A stretch of 64,000 bases of DNA from Cheilinus undulatus (lineage: Eukaryota; Chordata; Actinopteri; Labriformes; Labridae), in assembly GCF_018320785.1 (NCBI RefSeq), contig NC_054886.1, forward strand, positions 36,106,520-36,170,519, written 5' to 3'. Both the position numbers and the translations under genes were made by a program. The first letter of the stretch is position 1; each line of letters begins with the position of its first letter. Below the pieces are notes generated by a model, which saw only the letters and a list, made by a program, of their open reading frames with translations, searched no databases and was not told the origin of the DNA. Positions 1 to 12,100 of the stretch are shown here, piece after piece.

Positions 1-1008
1 TGGTCTGTGATCAGTAATTGATCTGTGATCAGTTATTGATCTGTGATCAGTTATTGGTCTGTGATCAGTCATTGATCTGTGATCAGTTATTGGTCTGTGA
101 TCAGTCATTGATCTGTGATCAGTTATTGGTCTGTGATCAGTTATTGATCTGTGATCAGTTATTGATCTTTGATCAGTCATTGATCTGTGATCAGTCATTG
201 ATCTGTGATCAGTTATTGGTCTGTGATCAGTCATTGATCTGTGATCAGTTATTGGTCTGTGATCAGTTATTGATCTGTGATCAGTTATTGGTCTGTGATC
301 AGTCATTGATCTGTGATCAGTCATTGGTCTGTGATCAGTTATTGGTCTGTGATCAGTTATTGATCTGTGATCAGTTATTGGTCTGTGATCAGTCATTGAT
401 CTGTGATCAGTCATTGGTCTGTGATCAGTTATTGATCTGTGATCAGTTATTGATCTTTGATCAGTCATTGATCTGTGATCAGTCATTGGTCTGTGATCAG
501 TCATTGGTCTGTGATCAGTTATTGATCTGTGATCAGTCATTGATCTGTGATCAGTCATTGGTCTGTGATCAGTTATTGACCTGTGATCAGTCATTGGTCT
601 GTGATCAGTTATTGGTCTGTGATCAGTCATTGATCTGTGATCAGTCATTGGTCTGTGATCAGTTATTGATCTGTGATCAGTCATTGGTCTGTGATCAGTT
701 ATTGATCTATGATCAGTTATTGGTCTGTGATCAGTTATTGGTCTGTGATCAGTTATTGATCTGTGATCAGTTATTGGTCTGTGATCAGTTATTGGTCTGT
801 GATCAGTCATTGGTCTGTGATCAGTTATTGATCTGTGATCAGTTATTGGTCTGTGATCAGTTATTGGTCTGTGATCAGTTATTGATCTGTGATCAGTCAT
901 TGGTCTGTGATCAGTTATTGATCTGTGATCAGTTATTGATCTGTGATCAGTCATTGGTCTGTGATCAGTTATTGGTCTGTGATCAGTCATTGATCTGTGA
1001 CTGTCTGT
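1..1008. repeat. 18-bp minisatellite in cofilin intron
   Basis: About 55 copies of an 18-bp unit (gatcagttattgatctgt, with A/G and T/C variants at a few fixed positions). It fills the visible part of a cofilin intron and stops 6-14 nt before the 3' splice site at 1014/1015. Because 18 is a multiple of 3, one frame stays open for over 300 codons (repeating ICDQLL/VCDQSL); this is an artefact of the repeat and not a protein. The array begins before the window. Confidence 0.97.
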
Positions 1009-1014
1009 TTTCAG

Positions 1015-1953
1015 GGCTCCAGATGGGGCTTCATGTAAGAATAAGATGATCTACGCCAGCTCTAAAGATGCCCTCAAAAAGAAGTGTACAGGTGAGTCTA
1101 TCTGTTGGATCATTCCTGTGGTTCTGGTTAATCTGAACCTGTTGTTCCTCCTCCTGGTCCTAGACAGTCTAGTCTGGTTCTGGTGTGTCCCCCCTGTCCA
1201 GAGTTTGGAGAGGATCCCGAATGATGACCCTCACTGTCTAAAGGGTGGAGCTAGACTTACTGAAGTCCACTGATTGGTTCAAACCATCATAACCCTCCAA
1301 CAACACAAAACCTGGACAACCACAGAGTCCTGAACAGCAGTTCTGCTCCTCAGGTCACAGACCTGATTCTAGAGCTCTGGTCTGAACAGTCGCTGTTTGA
1401 AACCATCGATTAAACATTTAGACAGGATTTCTCTGTTGATAGATTTTAGTTTAGCACATTTTTAACACTTTAAACCAATAAAACTCTCAGATCTAAGGGA
1501 CCAGTCTGGTCATGAAGGCTGCTGTTACTGAAACATTCAGATAGAATAGCCAGGAAGCAGTGGAGTCACCCAGTTATACCTGTACCATTACCACAGCCGT
1601 GTGGCATTCTGTGTGTGTGTGTGTGTGTGTGTGGGTGTGTGTGTAGCGTTCTCCCTGTGTTTGTGTAACGTTCTGTGTGTGTGTGGCGTTCTCCCTGTGG
1701 TTGTGTGGCGTTCTGTGTGTGTGTGTGTGTGTGGCGTTCTGTGTGTGTGTTTGTGTGGCGTTCTCCTTGTCCCTCCGTGGCATTCTGTCATCAACCTTTA
1801 TCATATCTGACCCCTCCGTGACCTCTCCTCCCTCCCTCTCCAGGTATCAAACATCATTGGCAGGTGACCGACATGGCAGAACTCCAGGACCGCAGCGAGC
1901 TGGCGGATAAGCTGGGCGGGAATGTGGTGTCTCTGGAGGGCAAGCGGCTGTGA
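1015..1953 (+). CDS. cfl: Cofilin/ADF-family protein, last two coding exons (5' end outside window)
   Basis: Two exons are visible: 1015-1091 (acceptor tttcag, donor gtgagt) and 1844-1953 (acceptor ctccag, stop TGA 1951-1953). Together they encode the C-terminal ~60 residues of an ADF-homology domain. The stretch [14 protein letters not shown] is the near-invariant actin-binding long helix of cofilins, and the end [10 protein letters not shown] matches the cofilin C-terminus. The first base of the upper exon completes a Trp codon, as in the family FWAP motif. Cofilins bind and sever actin filaments in the cytoplasm and are turned off by N-terminal Ser phosphorylation; that N-terminus lies outside the window. 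The extent of match to CFL1/CFL2 rather than destrin is clear (LEGK ending), but which fish paralogue this is cannot be decided here. The GT-rich intron between the two exons is 752 bp. Confidence 0.95.
1598..1780. repeat. TG-rich microsatellite/cryptic repeat in cofilin intron
   Basis: Runs of (TG)n separated by gcgttct-type interruptions, repeated about five times, lie between the two visible cofilin exons. The opposite strand gives short false ORFs of alternating Thr-His. Confidence 0.9.
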
Positions 1954-2274
1954 TGTCCCCTCATTCCTGTCGGACTCACCTCATTCTATCTGTTTGGTCG
2001 TCGCCTTACTTTCGCACACACCTTCAACACCACCTAGAATGCACTTTTATAGGATGGTGCAGGAATGAGTCCTAAACGGGGACGTGAGTCAGCATTTTAA
2101 CTTTTCCAGTTCCCTCATCTGAAAGTCTCTGGGAGATTTGAACGTGTTTTCGGTGAAATGCCTAAAATAAGGTCTGTGGTGAACACAAGTTCAAGAGAGT
2201 TTAACGTTTTATCCTGTGACATAAATACATCTGAAATGTGCCCCACCTTTGAATCTTGTACCTTTTCACATCTT

Positions 2275-2280
2275 AATAAA
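2275..2280 (+). promoter_or_regulatory. Poly(A) signal AATAAA of cofilin gene
   Basis: First canonical AATAAA after the cofilin stop codon, 322 bp downstream, at the end of a non-repetitive stretch. A second AATAAA at 2766-2771 could be an alternative. Confidence 0.65.
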
Positions 2281-3250
2281 GACGGTTGCTTAAAGAGCGC
2301 GGAAGCGCGTCAACTGAGCCGTCCACTTGTATCCGCGGGTGAGGACGTAAATTCTATCGACCGCGTTGTAGTTCAATATGACATGACGTTAGCTTTTTAC
2401 TTTCGACGGTTTGATTAACGAACCAGATATGATTCTCATACTATCAGTTTATGAAGATTATCTTTATGAACAAAACATGTGAGTTTCACAAACTTTTATC
2501 GGACACAGATCTTATTTTCAGCAATAGTCCAAAAACCCGTTGAAAAATCCCATAAACTCGGCGCCGAGGGAGCCCATGTAACGCTAACTTCCGGGTTTGC
2601 CTACAAAATTACGTCACGACTGCACCACTCTATTTTGTAAAGAAACACAACAGGAAGCAGATTAGCCCCGCCCTCTCAGTGAGAGACGGCCCCCCCACCA
2701 ACAAGAACAAGAACAGACGACATCTGGAGCCTTAAAGTGGAACGTTGTTTCTGAGATCATTTTGCAATAAAAGCTTGTGGCAGATCTGACGCCTCCCGTC
2801 TCTCCCTTCAACCCACCAATCACAGCGCACCACACTCACACACACATCAGCAGGGCCCCAGGACCGGTTTCCTCCAGGCAGGCCGGCTCACTTTGGTTCA
2901 GTTCAGTACGCAGATCAGAGTTAGGGTCTCTAACCTGGCAGGTCTGCACTGCCCCCCCTCTGTTAGGGTACCAAGGCCGACCATGAAAGGGGGTAACGGC
3001 GCTCTCTGGGGCTCGCCGAGGTCAGCAGAACCATGGTCCAGTTAAAGTTCAACTGTGATGAACATCTTTGATTTTGACCTGATAATAACCGCTCTGGTCA
3101 GAGAAACAACAATAAAATATTTATTTATGCTGCATGGACGGGTTTGAAACGGCAACAACAGGTAAAAGTTACAAAAAAAGAATCAAAATTTGACAGAAAA
3201 ACTTCAAATTTGGGAAAAAAGGGAAAATATGCAGCAAAAATGAGGTTTTA
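2281..3250. other. Intergenic: CpG-rich stretch then decayed hAT fragment
   Basis: 2290-2650 is relatively CpG-rich and holds an ETS-like CTTCCGG (about 2590) and a CRE-like TTACGTCA (about 2610), but no transcript start or exon could be tied to it. From about 2940 to 3130 the sequence resembles the internal part of the hAT copies at 6950 and 29780 (words such as ggtcagcagaaccatggtcc and ataataaccgctctg), so it is a 5'-truncated relic of that family. Confidence 0.5.
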
Positions 3251-3258
3251 GTGTCAGG

Positions 3259-4166
3259 CATAGGCGTTTCTAGCCCATGTTAGGGGTGCTGAAGCACCCC
3301 TAAAATCTGAGAGATTTTTTTTTTTTTTTACTATATGTTCTTTTTTTAACAAGCTTGAAAAGTTAAAACAAACAAAAAAAAACCATACAGTACTTGGTTG
3401 AAACGTAATATTTTAATAACAAAAATACAGCACCCCTGCCTTCCTCAAATGGTTTGATCCATCATACAGTGTATGATTGTCAGTCCACGAGGAAGAGATG
3501 AAAAAGGGGAAGGAGAGGAGAGAGTGCACGATCAGGAAGAACCAGGTAAGATAACTAACAGAGAATAGCGGCACGCAAAACAGCAACTTTTAAACTGACA
3601 AAGAAAAACATTCCATTCACAATATAAATGTACGTATACGTCATGGAGGTTATGTGTTGTCCCCACATTAAATGCTTTCCAGAATTACACGGACACTTAA
3701 ATCAGTGGACTTCATTCTGGACGTCTTCATTATATTTTCCTAATTAACCATAAGCTTTACTATTTGCTTAATTTCACTATACAAAGATGACAAAAACAGG
3801 GAGAAACTCTGGGAGATGAGAGAGAGCAGACCAGGGGAAGAGTAGGCTAAGGTCCATTTCTGGTATTTTTGGTACTCTCTATAATGGGCTGCTTTACTCC
3901 AGACACTGTTCATGTGTATGTTGAGGAGCTGCTGTATCAAAATGAGTTTTCTTCCCCCAGAAATCAGGGTTACAATATGTTTATTTTATGATTCCAATCC
4001 ATTCCTCTTTTGCTGTGGCTCAACATTTAAATCAGAGGTTCTCAAATGGTGCAGCAGGGCACACTAGTGTGCCTTGAGGCAAGTCTGGGTGTGCCTTGGG
4101 GATCTGATGGGGGCCCTGAAAAAGCCCCAGAGAATGGGCCCTCCACAGTTATGATTTATTGATGAT

Positions 4167-4199
<33 letters not shown>

Positions 4200-4765
4200 A
4201 TCAGTAGCATTGGTACCACTTGTAGCCTATTTTGCCACCTTCTTGCCAATTTTCGCTCACTTGGCCTTTGTTTGGCCATTTTTGCCCAAATTACCCCATT
4301 TTTAAATCATCTTTAAACCGTTTTTACCTTTTTTTTTTTTTTTACAACATTTAACCCTTTTTGGCCACTTTTAACCCATTTTCGGTCCCTTATGCCAATT
4401 ATACCTATTTTTTACTTTGTCTTGCCATTTTTGCCCACATTTGCCACCCCCAGTTGGCTGGCTCCAGAAACCTCTCCCCTTTATCTGACTGTTTCATTAG
4501 TCTATTTTGTACTGACTTAAATATGGTGTGCCTTGACATTTTGGCTTAACCTTAGGTGTGCCTTGGGTGGAAAAAGTTTGAAAACCACAAATTTAAATAA
4601 CCTTTATCAGATTTGATGGTTTAGTCACAGACTTTCCCAAAAAGTGTTATGCTTTTCTTTCACAAATGAGGGAATAAAATTACATTAAAATGTAGAAAAC
4701 AGTGAAATTGATTTTGTCCAGCTGGGCAGCTCAGCACCCCTAAACCTCTGATCCTAGAATCACTG
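3259..4765. mobile_element. Nonautonomous hAT element with perfect 8-bp target duplication
   Basis: Flanked by identical GTGTCAGG (3251-3258 and 4766-4773). The ends are imperfect inverted repeats sharing the core ttaggggtgctga: the left end reads agcacccctaaaat inward and the right end agcacccctaaacctctg outward. There is no transposase ORF. It contains a second, nested element (4033-4590) and AT-rich filler. The 8-bp duplication and short terminal repeats are the hAT signature; the family assignment is inferred. Confidence 0.85.
4033..4590. mobile_element. Nested hAT MITE inserted in the 3259-4765 element
   Basis: Flanked by identical ATTTAAAT (4025-4032 and 4591-4598). Termini cagaggttctcaaa and tttgaaaaccacaa are inverted repeats of each other (3 mismatches in 14). 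Both subterminal parts carry gtgtgccttg-type words. It holds a (GT)n run at about 4170-4198 and cca-ttt degenerate repeats. Being nested, it is younger than its host element. Confidence 0.88.
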
Positions 4766-4774
4766 GTGTCAGGA

Positions 4775-5640
4775 AAGGTTTCTAACGTGGTAGAGCTGCC
4801 AAAAATCAACAGAGTTACAGGAGGCTATCCTCTAGTCAGGACCTGCTGTGACTTGTGACTGACACGTGTTGTGACCTGTATCTAGTGAGGACTTGGCTTT
4901 TATCCCCATTTCTTTGGATTCATGTCTAGTCCTGACTAGCTGTCTCTGGTTGTGATTTATCTCTAGTCAGGAGGTGTCTCTAGTCACGACTTGTAACTTT
5001 CTGACTGCTGTGTCTTGTGTTATTCCTAATCATGACTAGTTGTATCCAGTCCTGACTTGTTGAATCTGGTCCTGACTTGTTGAATTTAGTTGTTACAGTA
5101 GTCTTTAATCTTGTGGTTTCTGTAGTGATGACTAGTTGTCTCTAGTCTAGACTTGTTAAATCTAGTCGTGACAGTAGTCATTAATCTTGTGGTTTCTGTA
5201 GTGATGACTAGTTGTCTCTAGTCTAGACTTGTTGAATCTAGTCATGACAATAGTCTTTGATCTTGTGGTTTCAGAAGTGATAACTACTTCTCTCTAGTTG
5301 TGACTTGTTAAATCTAGTCGTGACAGTAGTCATTAATCTTGTGGTTTCTGTAGTGATGACTAGTTGTCTCTAGTCGTGACTTGTTAAATCTAGTCGTGAC
5401 AGTAGTCATTAATCTTGTGGTTTCTGAAGTGATGACTAGTTGTCTCTAGTCGTGACTTGTTGAATCTGGTGGTAACAGAAGTCATTAACCTTGTGGTTTC
5501 TGTAGTGATGACTAGTTCTCTGTAGTCGTGACTTGTCTTGACTCTCTGCCTGTTTTCTCTTGTAATGACCTGTCCCTAGTCATGACTTGTCGTCTCTAGT
5601 TGTGACTTGGTGTTTGTGTGTCCTCCCAGTCAGATGAATG
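4775..5640. repeat. Minisatellite, ~76-bp unit, with decayed flanks
   Basis: The best copies run from about 5085 to 5545 (nearly six units of about 76 bp), each containing gtggtttctgtagtgatgac and ctagtcgtgac. The flanking 4775-5085 and 5545-5640 stretches are full of the same tagtc-gtgac words in disordered form and look like older, diverged copies. No gene was seen here. Confidence 0.85.
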
Positions 5641-5739
5641 GAGTCGTAGATTCCTTAAATGCTGCTCTGATTCAGACCTTAAACCAGGTCCAGCAAAGAC
5701 CTGGACTCATGATGCTGTGACTCGTGTGTGACGTGTCTT

Positions 5740-6000
5740 TGACGAGTTGTTCTAAAATTTGCAAAAAATTGGTCAGAATGGGCAAAGTTGTTAGAATTAG
5801 TTTAGAAGTGACAGAAAGAGGCAACAAGTAGCTGAAAGATTAATCAAAATGGTGAATAAGGAGAAAGACGTTGGTTAATATTTGCAGAAAGAAGTAGAAA
5901 AATGGGCGAAAGTGTTGAAATGGGTTAACAGTGGCAGAAAGAACGTGTAAACGTAGATGACAAGTGACTAAAAAATGGCAAAAATTGATTAAAAAGGGCA
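5740..6000. repeat. Degenerate A-rich repeat (hAT filler type)
   Basis: Short diverged repeats of the aaagtggcaaaaatgggtta kind that fill the interior of many hAT copies elsewhere in this window. Ends and target duplication were not recognisable. Confidence 0.5.
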
Positions 6001-6034
6001 AAAACGCGGTTTATCTGTGGGCAGGCCGGACACC

Positions 6035-6110
6035 CCTCACCAAAATGGCGCACACACAGACGTATAACTTGTCAAAGATGGATGCGGTGTAAAATATCGC
6101 GAGAAGACAA
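6035..6110 (+). promoter_or_regulatory. Probable core promoter of the zinc-finger gene (TCTCGCGA motif, YY1-like site)
   Basis: The sequence tcgcgaga at 6097-6104 is the reverse complement of TCTCGCGA, a motif common in TATA-less vertebrate housekeeping promoters; the extended form TATCGCGAGA is intact. A YY1-like caaaatggcg lies at 6041-6050. Both precede the chosen start codon at 6166, so the longer in-frame Met at 6082 would lie within the promoter and is less likely to be used. Confidence 0.6.
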
Positions 6111-6165
6111 AGTGTGGACGAGGTCCAGCAGTGTAGTAGTTTGCAGTGCTGGTCCAGAACCCAGG

Positions 6166-9100
6166 ATGGAAACGCAGCAGGTCGTCGTCGTTTCCGTCAA
6201 AGAAGAAGATGAAGAATCCAAAGTGAGCCCGGTGAAGGAGGAGGAAGAGGAACCCGGGGTTGGTCCGGTCAAGGAGGAGGAGGCGGAGAGCCCCCCAGAC
6301 CGAGCGATGGAGGAGCAGCAGCCGGAGCCCGGAGCACCGACGGCTAGCTCCAGCCCCGACAGCTCCGATAACCCGGATGTTCAGGTCAGTGTTCATGGCT
6401 GTGGTTCCTTCTCTTAGACCCCCTGTCAGCTCCGCGTGGAGGAAACACAGACACACACTCAGTGTTTTCTATGATAAACCTCCATCCGGGGATCAGGCCG
6501 CGGCAGCCCGGGAGTTTCTTGACGCTTCAGACCGACTAGGGGGCGTGGCAGGCGGGGACGCACCGAGCGGAGAGTCCGCGGTTTTACAGAGTTATTCTGC
6601 TGTGTGGGGAGAGGTTTCCTTAGAAATGTTTATTTTAGGTTACTAAGACAGGCCTCTCAGCATTATTAAACATTAATTATTGTGTTTTTATCAGTTAAAA
6701 TCATCATTATAGAGGCCGTCTGCAGATTTACATCAACCTTTAACTTCTACAGAAATCCTGAACTCCATGAGAAGAAACCTCCTCTTTAAAACCCAAACCC
6801 CCCCAGCAGCCCCTCTGGTACTTTACTGAGGATTACACTAGTCCAGCTTTAGGACCGAAGAGACCCAGAAGGTTTAGTTTGGGTCTCATCCTCTCAGAGA
6901 TCCGTGAATGAAGGGTATGAGCAAAACCAGAATTTAGAGTAGTTTAGATCAGGGGTTCTGATCCTCTTCAGCCCGCAACCCCCCAAATAAAGGTCCCAGA
7001 GACCGAGACCCCCGAAATATAGGTCCCAGAGACCGGGGACCCCCAAAATAAAGGTCCCAGAGACCGGGGACCCCCAAAATAAAGGTCCCAGAGACCGGGG
7101 ACCCCCAAAATAAAGGTCCCAGAGACTGGGGACCCTCAAAATAAAGGTCCCAAAGACCGGAGACCCCCAAAATAAAGGTCCCAGAGACCGGGGACCCCCA
7201 AAATAAAGGTCCCAGAGACCGAGACCCCCAAAATATAGGTCCCAGAGACCGGGGACCCCCAAAATAAAGGTCCCAGAGACCGGGGACCCCCAAAATAAAG
7301 GTCCCAGAGACCGGGGACCCCCAAAATAAAGGTCCCAGAGACTGGGGACCCCCAAAATAAAGGTCCAAAAGACCGGAGACCCCCAAAATAAAGGTACCAG
7401 AGACCGGGGACCCCCAAAATAAAGGTACCAGAGACCGGGGACCCCCAAAATAAAGGTACCAGAGACCGGGGACCCCCAAAATATAGGTCCCAGAGACCGG
7501 GGACCCCCAAAATAAAGGTCCCAGAGACCGGGGACCCCCAAAATAAAGGTCCCAGAGACTGGGGACCCCCAAAATAAAGGTCCAAAAGACCGGAGACCCC
7601 CAAAATAAAGGTCCCAGAGACCGGAGACCCCCAAAATATAGGTCCCAGAGACCGGGGACCCCCAAAATAAAGGTACCAGAGACAGAGGACCCCCAAATAA
7701 AGGTACCAGAGACAGAGGACCCCCAATATAAAGGTCCCAGAGACTGGGGACCCCCAAAATAAAGGTCCCAAAGACCGGAGACCCCCAAAATAAAGGTACC
7801 AGAGACCGGGGACCCCCAAAATAAAGGTACCAGAGACCAGGCACCCCTAAAGTAAAGGTACCAGAGACAGAGGACCCCCAAAATAAAGGTACCAGAGACC
7901 AGGTACCCCTAAAGTAAAGGTACCAGAGACAGAGGACCCCCAAATAAAGGTGCCAGAGACCAGGCACCCCTAAAGTAAAGGTACCAGAGACAGAGGACCC
8001 CCAAATAAAGGTCCTAGAGACCAGGCACCCCTAAAGTAAAGGTACCAGAGACAGAGGACCCCCAAAATAAAGGTCCTAGAGACCAGGTACCCCTAAAGTA
8101 AAGGTACCAGAGACAGAGGACCCCCAAATAAAGGTGCCAGAGACCAGGCACCCCTAAAGTAAAGGTACCAGAGACAGAGGACCCCCAAATATAGGTCCCA
8201 GAGACCGGGGACCCCCAAAATAAAGGTCCAAAAGACCGGAGACCCCCAAAATAAAGGTCCCAGAGACCGGAGACCCCCAAAATATAGGTCCCAGAGACCG
8301 GGGACCCCCAAAATAAAGGTACCAGAGACAGAGGACCCCCAAATAAAGGTACCAGAGACAGAGGACCCCCAAAATAAAGGTCCCAGAGACTGGGGACCCC
8401 CAAAATAAAGGTCCCAAAGACCGGAGACCCCCAAAATAAAGGTACCAGAGACCGGGGACCCCCAAAATAAAGGTACCAGAGACCAGGCACCCCTAAAGTA
8501 AAGATACCAGAGACAGAGGACCCCAAAATAAAGGTACCAGAGACCAGGTACCCCTAAAGTAAAGGTACCAGAGACAGAGGACCCCCAAATAAAGGTGCCA
8601 GAGACCAGGCACCCCTAAAGTAAAGGTACCAGAGACAGAGGACCCCCAAATAAAGGTCCTAGAGACCAGGCACCCCTAAAGTAAAGGTACCAGAGACAGA
8701 GGACCCCCAAAATAAAGGTCCTAGAGACCAGGTACCCCTAAAGTAAAGGTACCAGAGACAGAGGACCCCCAAATAAAGGTGCCAGAGACCAGGCACCCCT
8801 AAAGTAAAGGTACCAGAGACAGAGGACCCCCAAATAAAGGTCCTAGAGACCAGGGACCCCCGCTGTACCTGAAGGTGGTTGAACAGCCATGAACTTTCTA
8901 GGACAGTCATGTGGAGACAAGGCTGTCCATGAGGGGGGAGCTTTCTGGGCCCAGCCAAACTGGGGGCCAGCAAAATCCTGGTCCATTGTAAAGTCAGGCT
9001 GTGGTATTTTATATTTAATCTGAATAATAACCACTCTGATTAAAGAAACACACTCTAATTCATTTGTGTAGTAAGTGGCCATGTTAAAATGTAAATCCTT

Positions 9101-12100
9101 TTGTTAAAAACAGAATTAAAATACGTTAAAACAGCTTAAATGAGTTAATAATGGCAAAAATGGTGGGAAAGGTGGTGAAATTGGAGTTTAAAGTAGCAGA
9201 AATGGGTTATAAGTGCCAAAAATTACAAGGGGCAAAAAAAAAAAAAAAAAAAAAAATTGGGGACAGTGGCTAAAACTGGCATATCAAGCGGTAAAAGGAG
9301 GTCAAAAAAGTGGCTGACATGGCGGTAAAGTAGCAAAAATAGGTGGAAATTCAGTGAAATGGGATGAAAATTGATATAAACTGCCACAAAGGGTTAGCTT
9401 AGGCAGAAATAGGCAAAATGGGCTTTTCAAATCATGAAATAAGACTTAAAAAGGGGTTAATAGTGGTAATAATGTGTTAACAGAGCCAACAATAGACAGA
9501 GAGTGGCAAGACTTGGTTTAGAAATGGCAAAAACAGGCAGATATAAAGTGATGGAAAGAGTTTAAAACTGACAAAATGTGGTTTTTAAGTGGAAAAAATG
9601 TGTTGAAGTTGGCAAGATTGGTGTAAAGCGGTAACAGTGTAAATTTAAAAATATTCCCAGTAGGGATGCTCGATATCATCGGTCTGGTATCGGCAGATAT
9701 CAACATTTCGACCGATGTTTCCATCTGATGTTTTGCCCGTGTATTTCTGCATAGATCCACGGTAAATTTGGTCCATATCCTAGTAATTTAGTGCAGTTTT
9801 AGTCTGAACCAACAGATCTATGTCAGGATAGGTCTTTTTCTTTATTTATCCTCATTCTTCAAACTTTAAAGGTATTTTTAAGGACTAAATTTTGTTTCCT
9901 TGGTCATCCTTAAACCTTAAAGTGTCCCCAACGGCTGAAATTATTTGTCTGAAAATCATATTTAAATATCTGTATCGACTAAAATGAATCTGTAAATATC
10001 GGATATCGGCAAAAATCCAGTATGGTGCATCCCTAATTCCTAGTTTTTTTGAAGGCATCTGGAGACCCCCTCTCAGTGTCTCGCGACCCCCTATGGGGTC
10101 CCGACCCCAGCGTTGAGAACCTCTGGTCTAGATGAACGTTAGTGTTCAAAGGTGATTGGCTGATTGATTGTTTGGTACTTTATTGATTTGTGGTCCACTC
10201 AGAGAGCCCAGACCTCCTGTTTATAGTAGATTAGATTTTCTACCCACGCCGGCTGCGGCCTTTGGCCCAGAACCATGGGGGTGCAGGATCCCCGCCGATC
10301 CTCGTTCTCTTTGATGTGCACATTTAGTTTTATTTTGGCGAGCTCAGCAGGAACTCTGACTGTGAGAATATGTGATGTTTTTAGAGCTGCCCAGGCTCCA
10401 TTCACTCCCTTTGTTCGGTCGTTTAATGATACCTGCAGGTGATAAAGATCCCGGCGGTGAGAGGATGACTTACTCAGTGTTTCTTGCAGCGCAGTAAAAT
10501 TTTAATTCACCTTCAAATCTCTCTGACAACACCGAGCATATCTGAAATCATTCCTGCTGCTATAGGCTTCAGTTTTTCTTGGTTGGGTTTCTCCATCAAC
10601 AGTTAAGTCCAGGTTTGTCCTCCTGTACTCAGAGCAAAGCTCAGGCTTTGATAACGCTGAAAAGTTTCCCAAAAGATGTTCATTCATTAACTGAAATACT
10701 GTTTATGAAAGGCTGTTAAAATGCCCACACATGTGGACGAGGCCGTATTCAACAGCACTAAAATCTGTGTAGTTATCCAGCCCTGTGGCGGTCAGACCCC
10801 ATCCCTAGCTGCTCACGCTCTCCTGCAGCCTCTTCTTACATTTATTCATGGCTTAAAATGCAGGAAGTTCTCCCTGAGTCCTGGCAGACAGCTTAACTCG
10901 CGTGTCGTTGCAGCCGTGGAGTTTTTCTTTTAGTTAATTCTTTTAAACAACAGCAAAGAGCCAAGCAAACAACGCCATCCACTTTTAACCATGTAAAAAA
11001 TGTATTTACCAACTCAAACACACTCTCTAGGTGTTAAAACTAGTGTGGAGGTCAAAGGTCTCTACAACTCCTCCTGTAGTTTTAAGCTCCATTTCTCTCC
11101 TGCTGAGGTTTGTCAAGCTGCTCCTGACAACACCACATTTCCTGATTTGGGCCTTCACAATAAAAGCACTGGAAGGAGATAACAACTACAGACTTTTATT
11201 GTGAAGAACTTGATGGAAACAGCGTGTTCACTATTATTTAACTGAGCTTCAGCAGAGGCACCAATGATTTTACGAAGCTCGATGTTTCCAGTGTTTTCTC
11301 TGACCTTCTCTAAGGCCACAGTCTGCTCCTTTGAATCATCATGGACTTAAAACAAGAAAGTGTTGACTTAAAACACTCCTTTAGCCAGGCAGGCTGACAG
11401 AAACGCTTTGCAAAGCGAGAACACTCGCTGCATGTTGCTGTTATTACAGAAATCTAACCTGGAGATGTTGTTGTGACTCAGTGTTACTCAACCAAAGAGC
11501 CAAATAGTTGAAAAATACCTTTCCTAGAGCCACAATCTAAGTGGTAAAAAGTGGCAAAAATGGTTTAAGTAGCATAAAAAGTAAATTAAAGGTGGTGAAA
11601 ATGGTCAAAAAGCAGCAAAAATGTGTGAAAAGGGGAAAAATGGGGAAAAGTGGAAGAAGGGTCAGAAAGTAGCAAAAAAAGGGTGAGAAGTGACAAGAAA
11701 ATGAGTTACAGGTGGCAAAAATGGTCCAGAAGTGGCAAAAAATGGGAGGAAATTGACTTAAATGGGCAAAAAGCAGTCAAGAGTGGCCAAAATGGCCAAT
11801 AAATAGGCAACAAGTGGTATTTAATGGCAAAAGGTAGGTTAAATGGGCAAAAAGTGGTAAAAAAAAATTGGATAAAAGTGGCAAAAATTGGATGAAAGTT
11901 GCAAAAAGGAGTGGCAAAAATAGGAAACAAATGGTGTTTAATGGCAAAGGTAGCTTAAATGGGCGGAAAGTGGCAAAAAATAGAAAAAATAGGAAGAACT
12001 TGGATAAAAATGGCAAAAAGATGAGGCATAAATGGGCAAAAAATTGAAAACAAGTAATGTTTAATTGTAAAAATGGGGGGAAAAAATGGTGAAAAAGAGC

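Larger units (their letters stand above)
6950..10125. mobile_element. hAT element expanded by an internal minisatellite and a nested MITE
   Basis: Termini caggggttctgatcc (left) and gttgagaacctctg (right) are imperfect inverted repeats, and the flanks GTTTAGAT (6942-6949) and GTCTAGAT (10126-10133) are an 8-bp target duplication with one mismatch. The left terminus runs straight into a 31-bp tandem array (6985-8865). After it come unique family-specific sequence (8866-9110), A-rich degenerate filler (9110-9650), a nested element (9661-10035) and the right terminus. No transposase is present. Sister copies without the array lie at 18742 and 29780. Inserted in the intron of the zinc-finger gene. 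Confidence 0.87.

Noticed and set aside
18-1049. 343-codon open frame with repeating ICDQLL
   Set aside because: It is the 18-bp minisatellite read in frame; it runs into the cofilin exon out of the correct frame.
1046-1273. 75-codon frame from the cofilin ATG at 1046
   Set aside because: The start is an internal Met of the real exon, and the frame reads through the donor into the intron.
6894-8973. Several long minus-strand frames rich in Gly-Leu-Trp-Tyr
   Set aside because: Shadows of the 31-bp hAT-derived array; all three frames look alike, as expected for a 31-bp unit.
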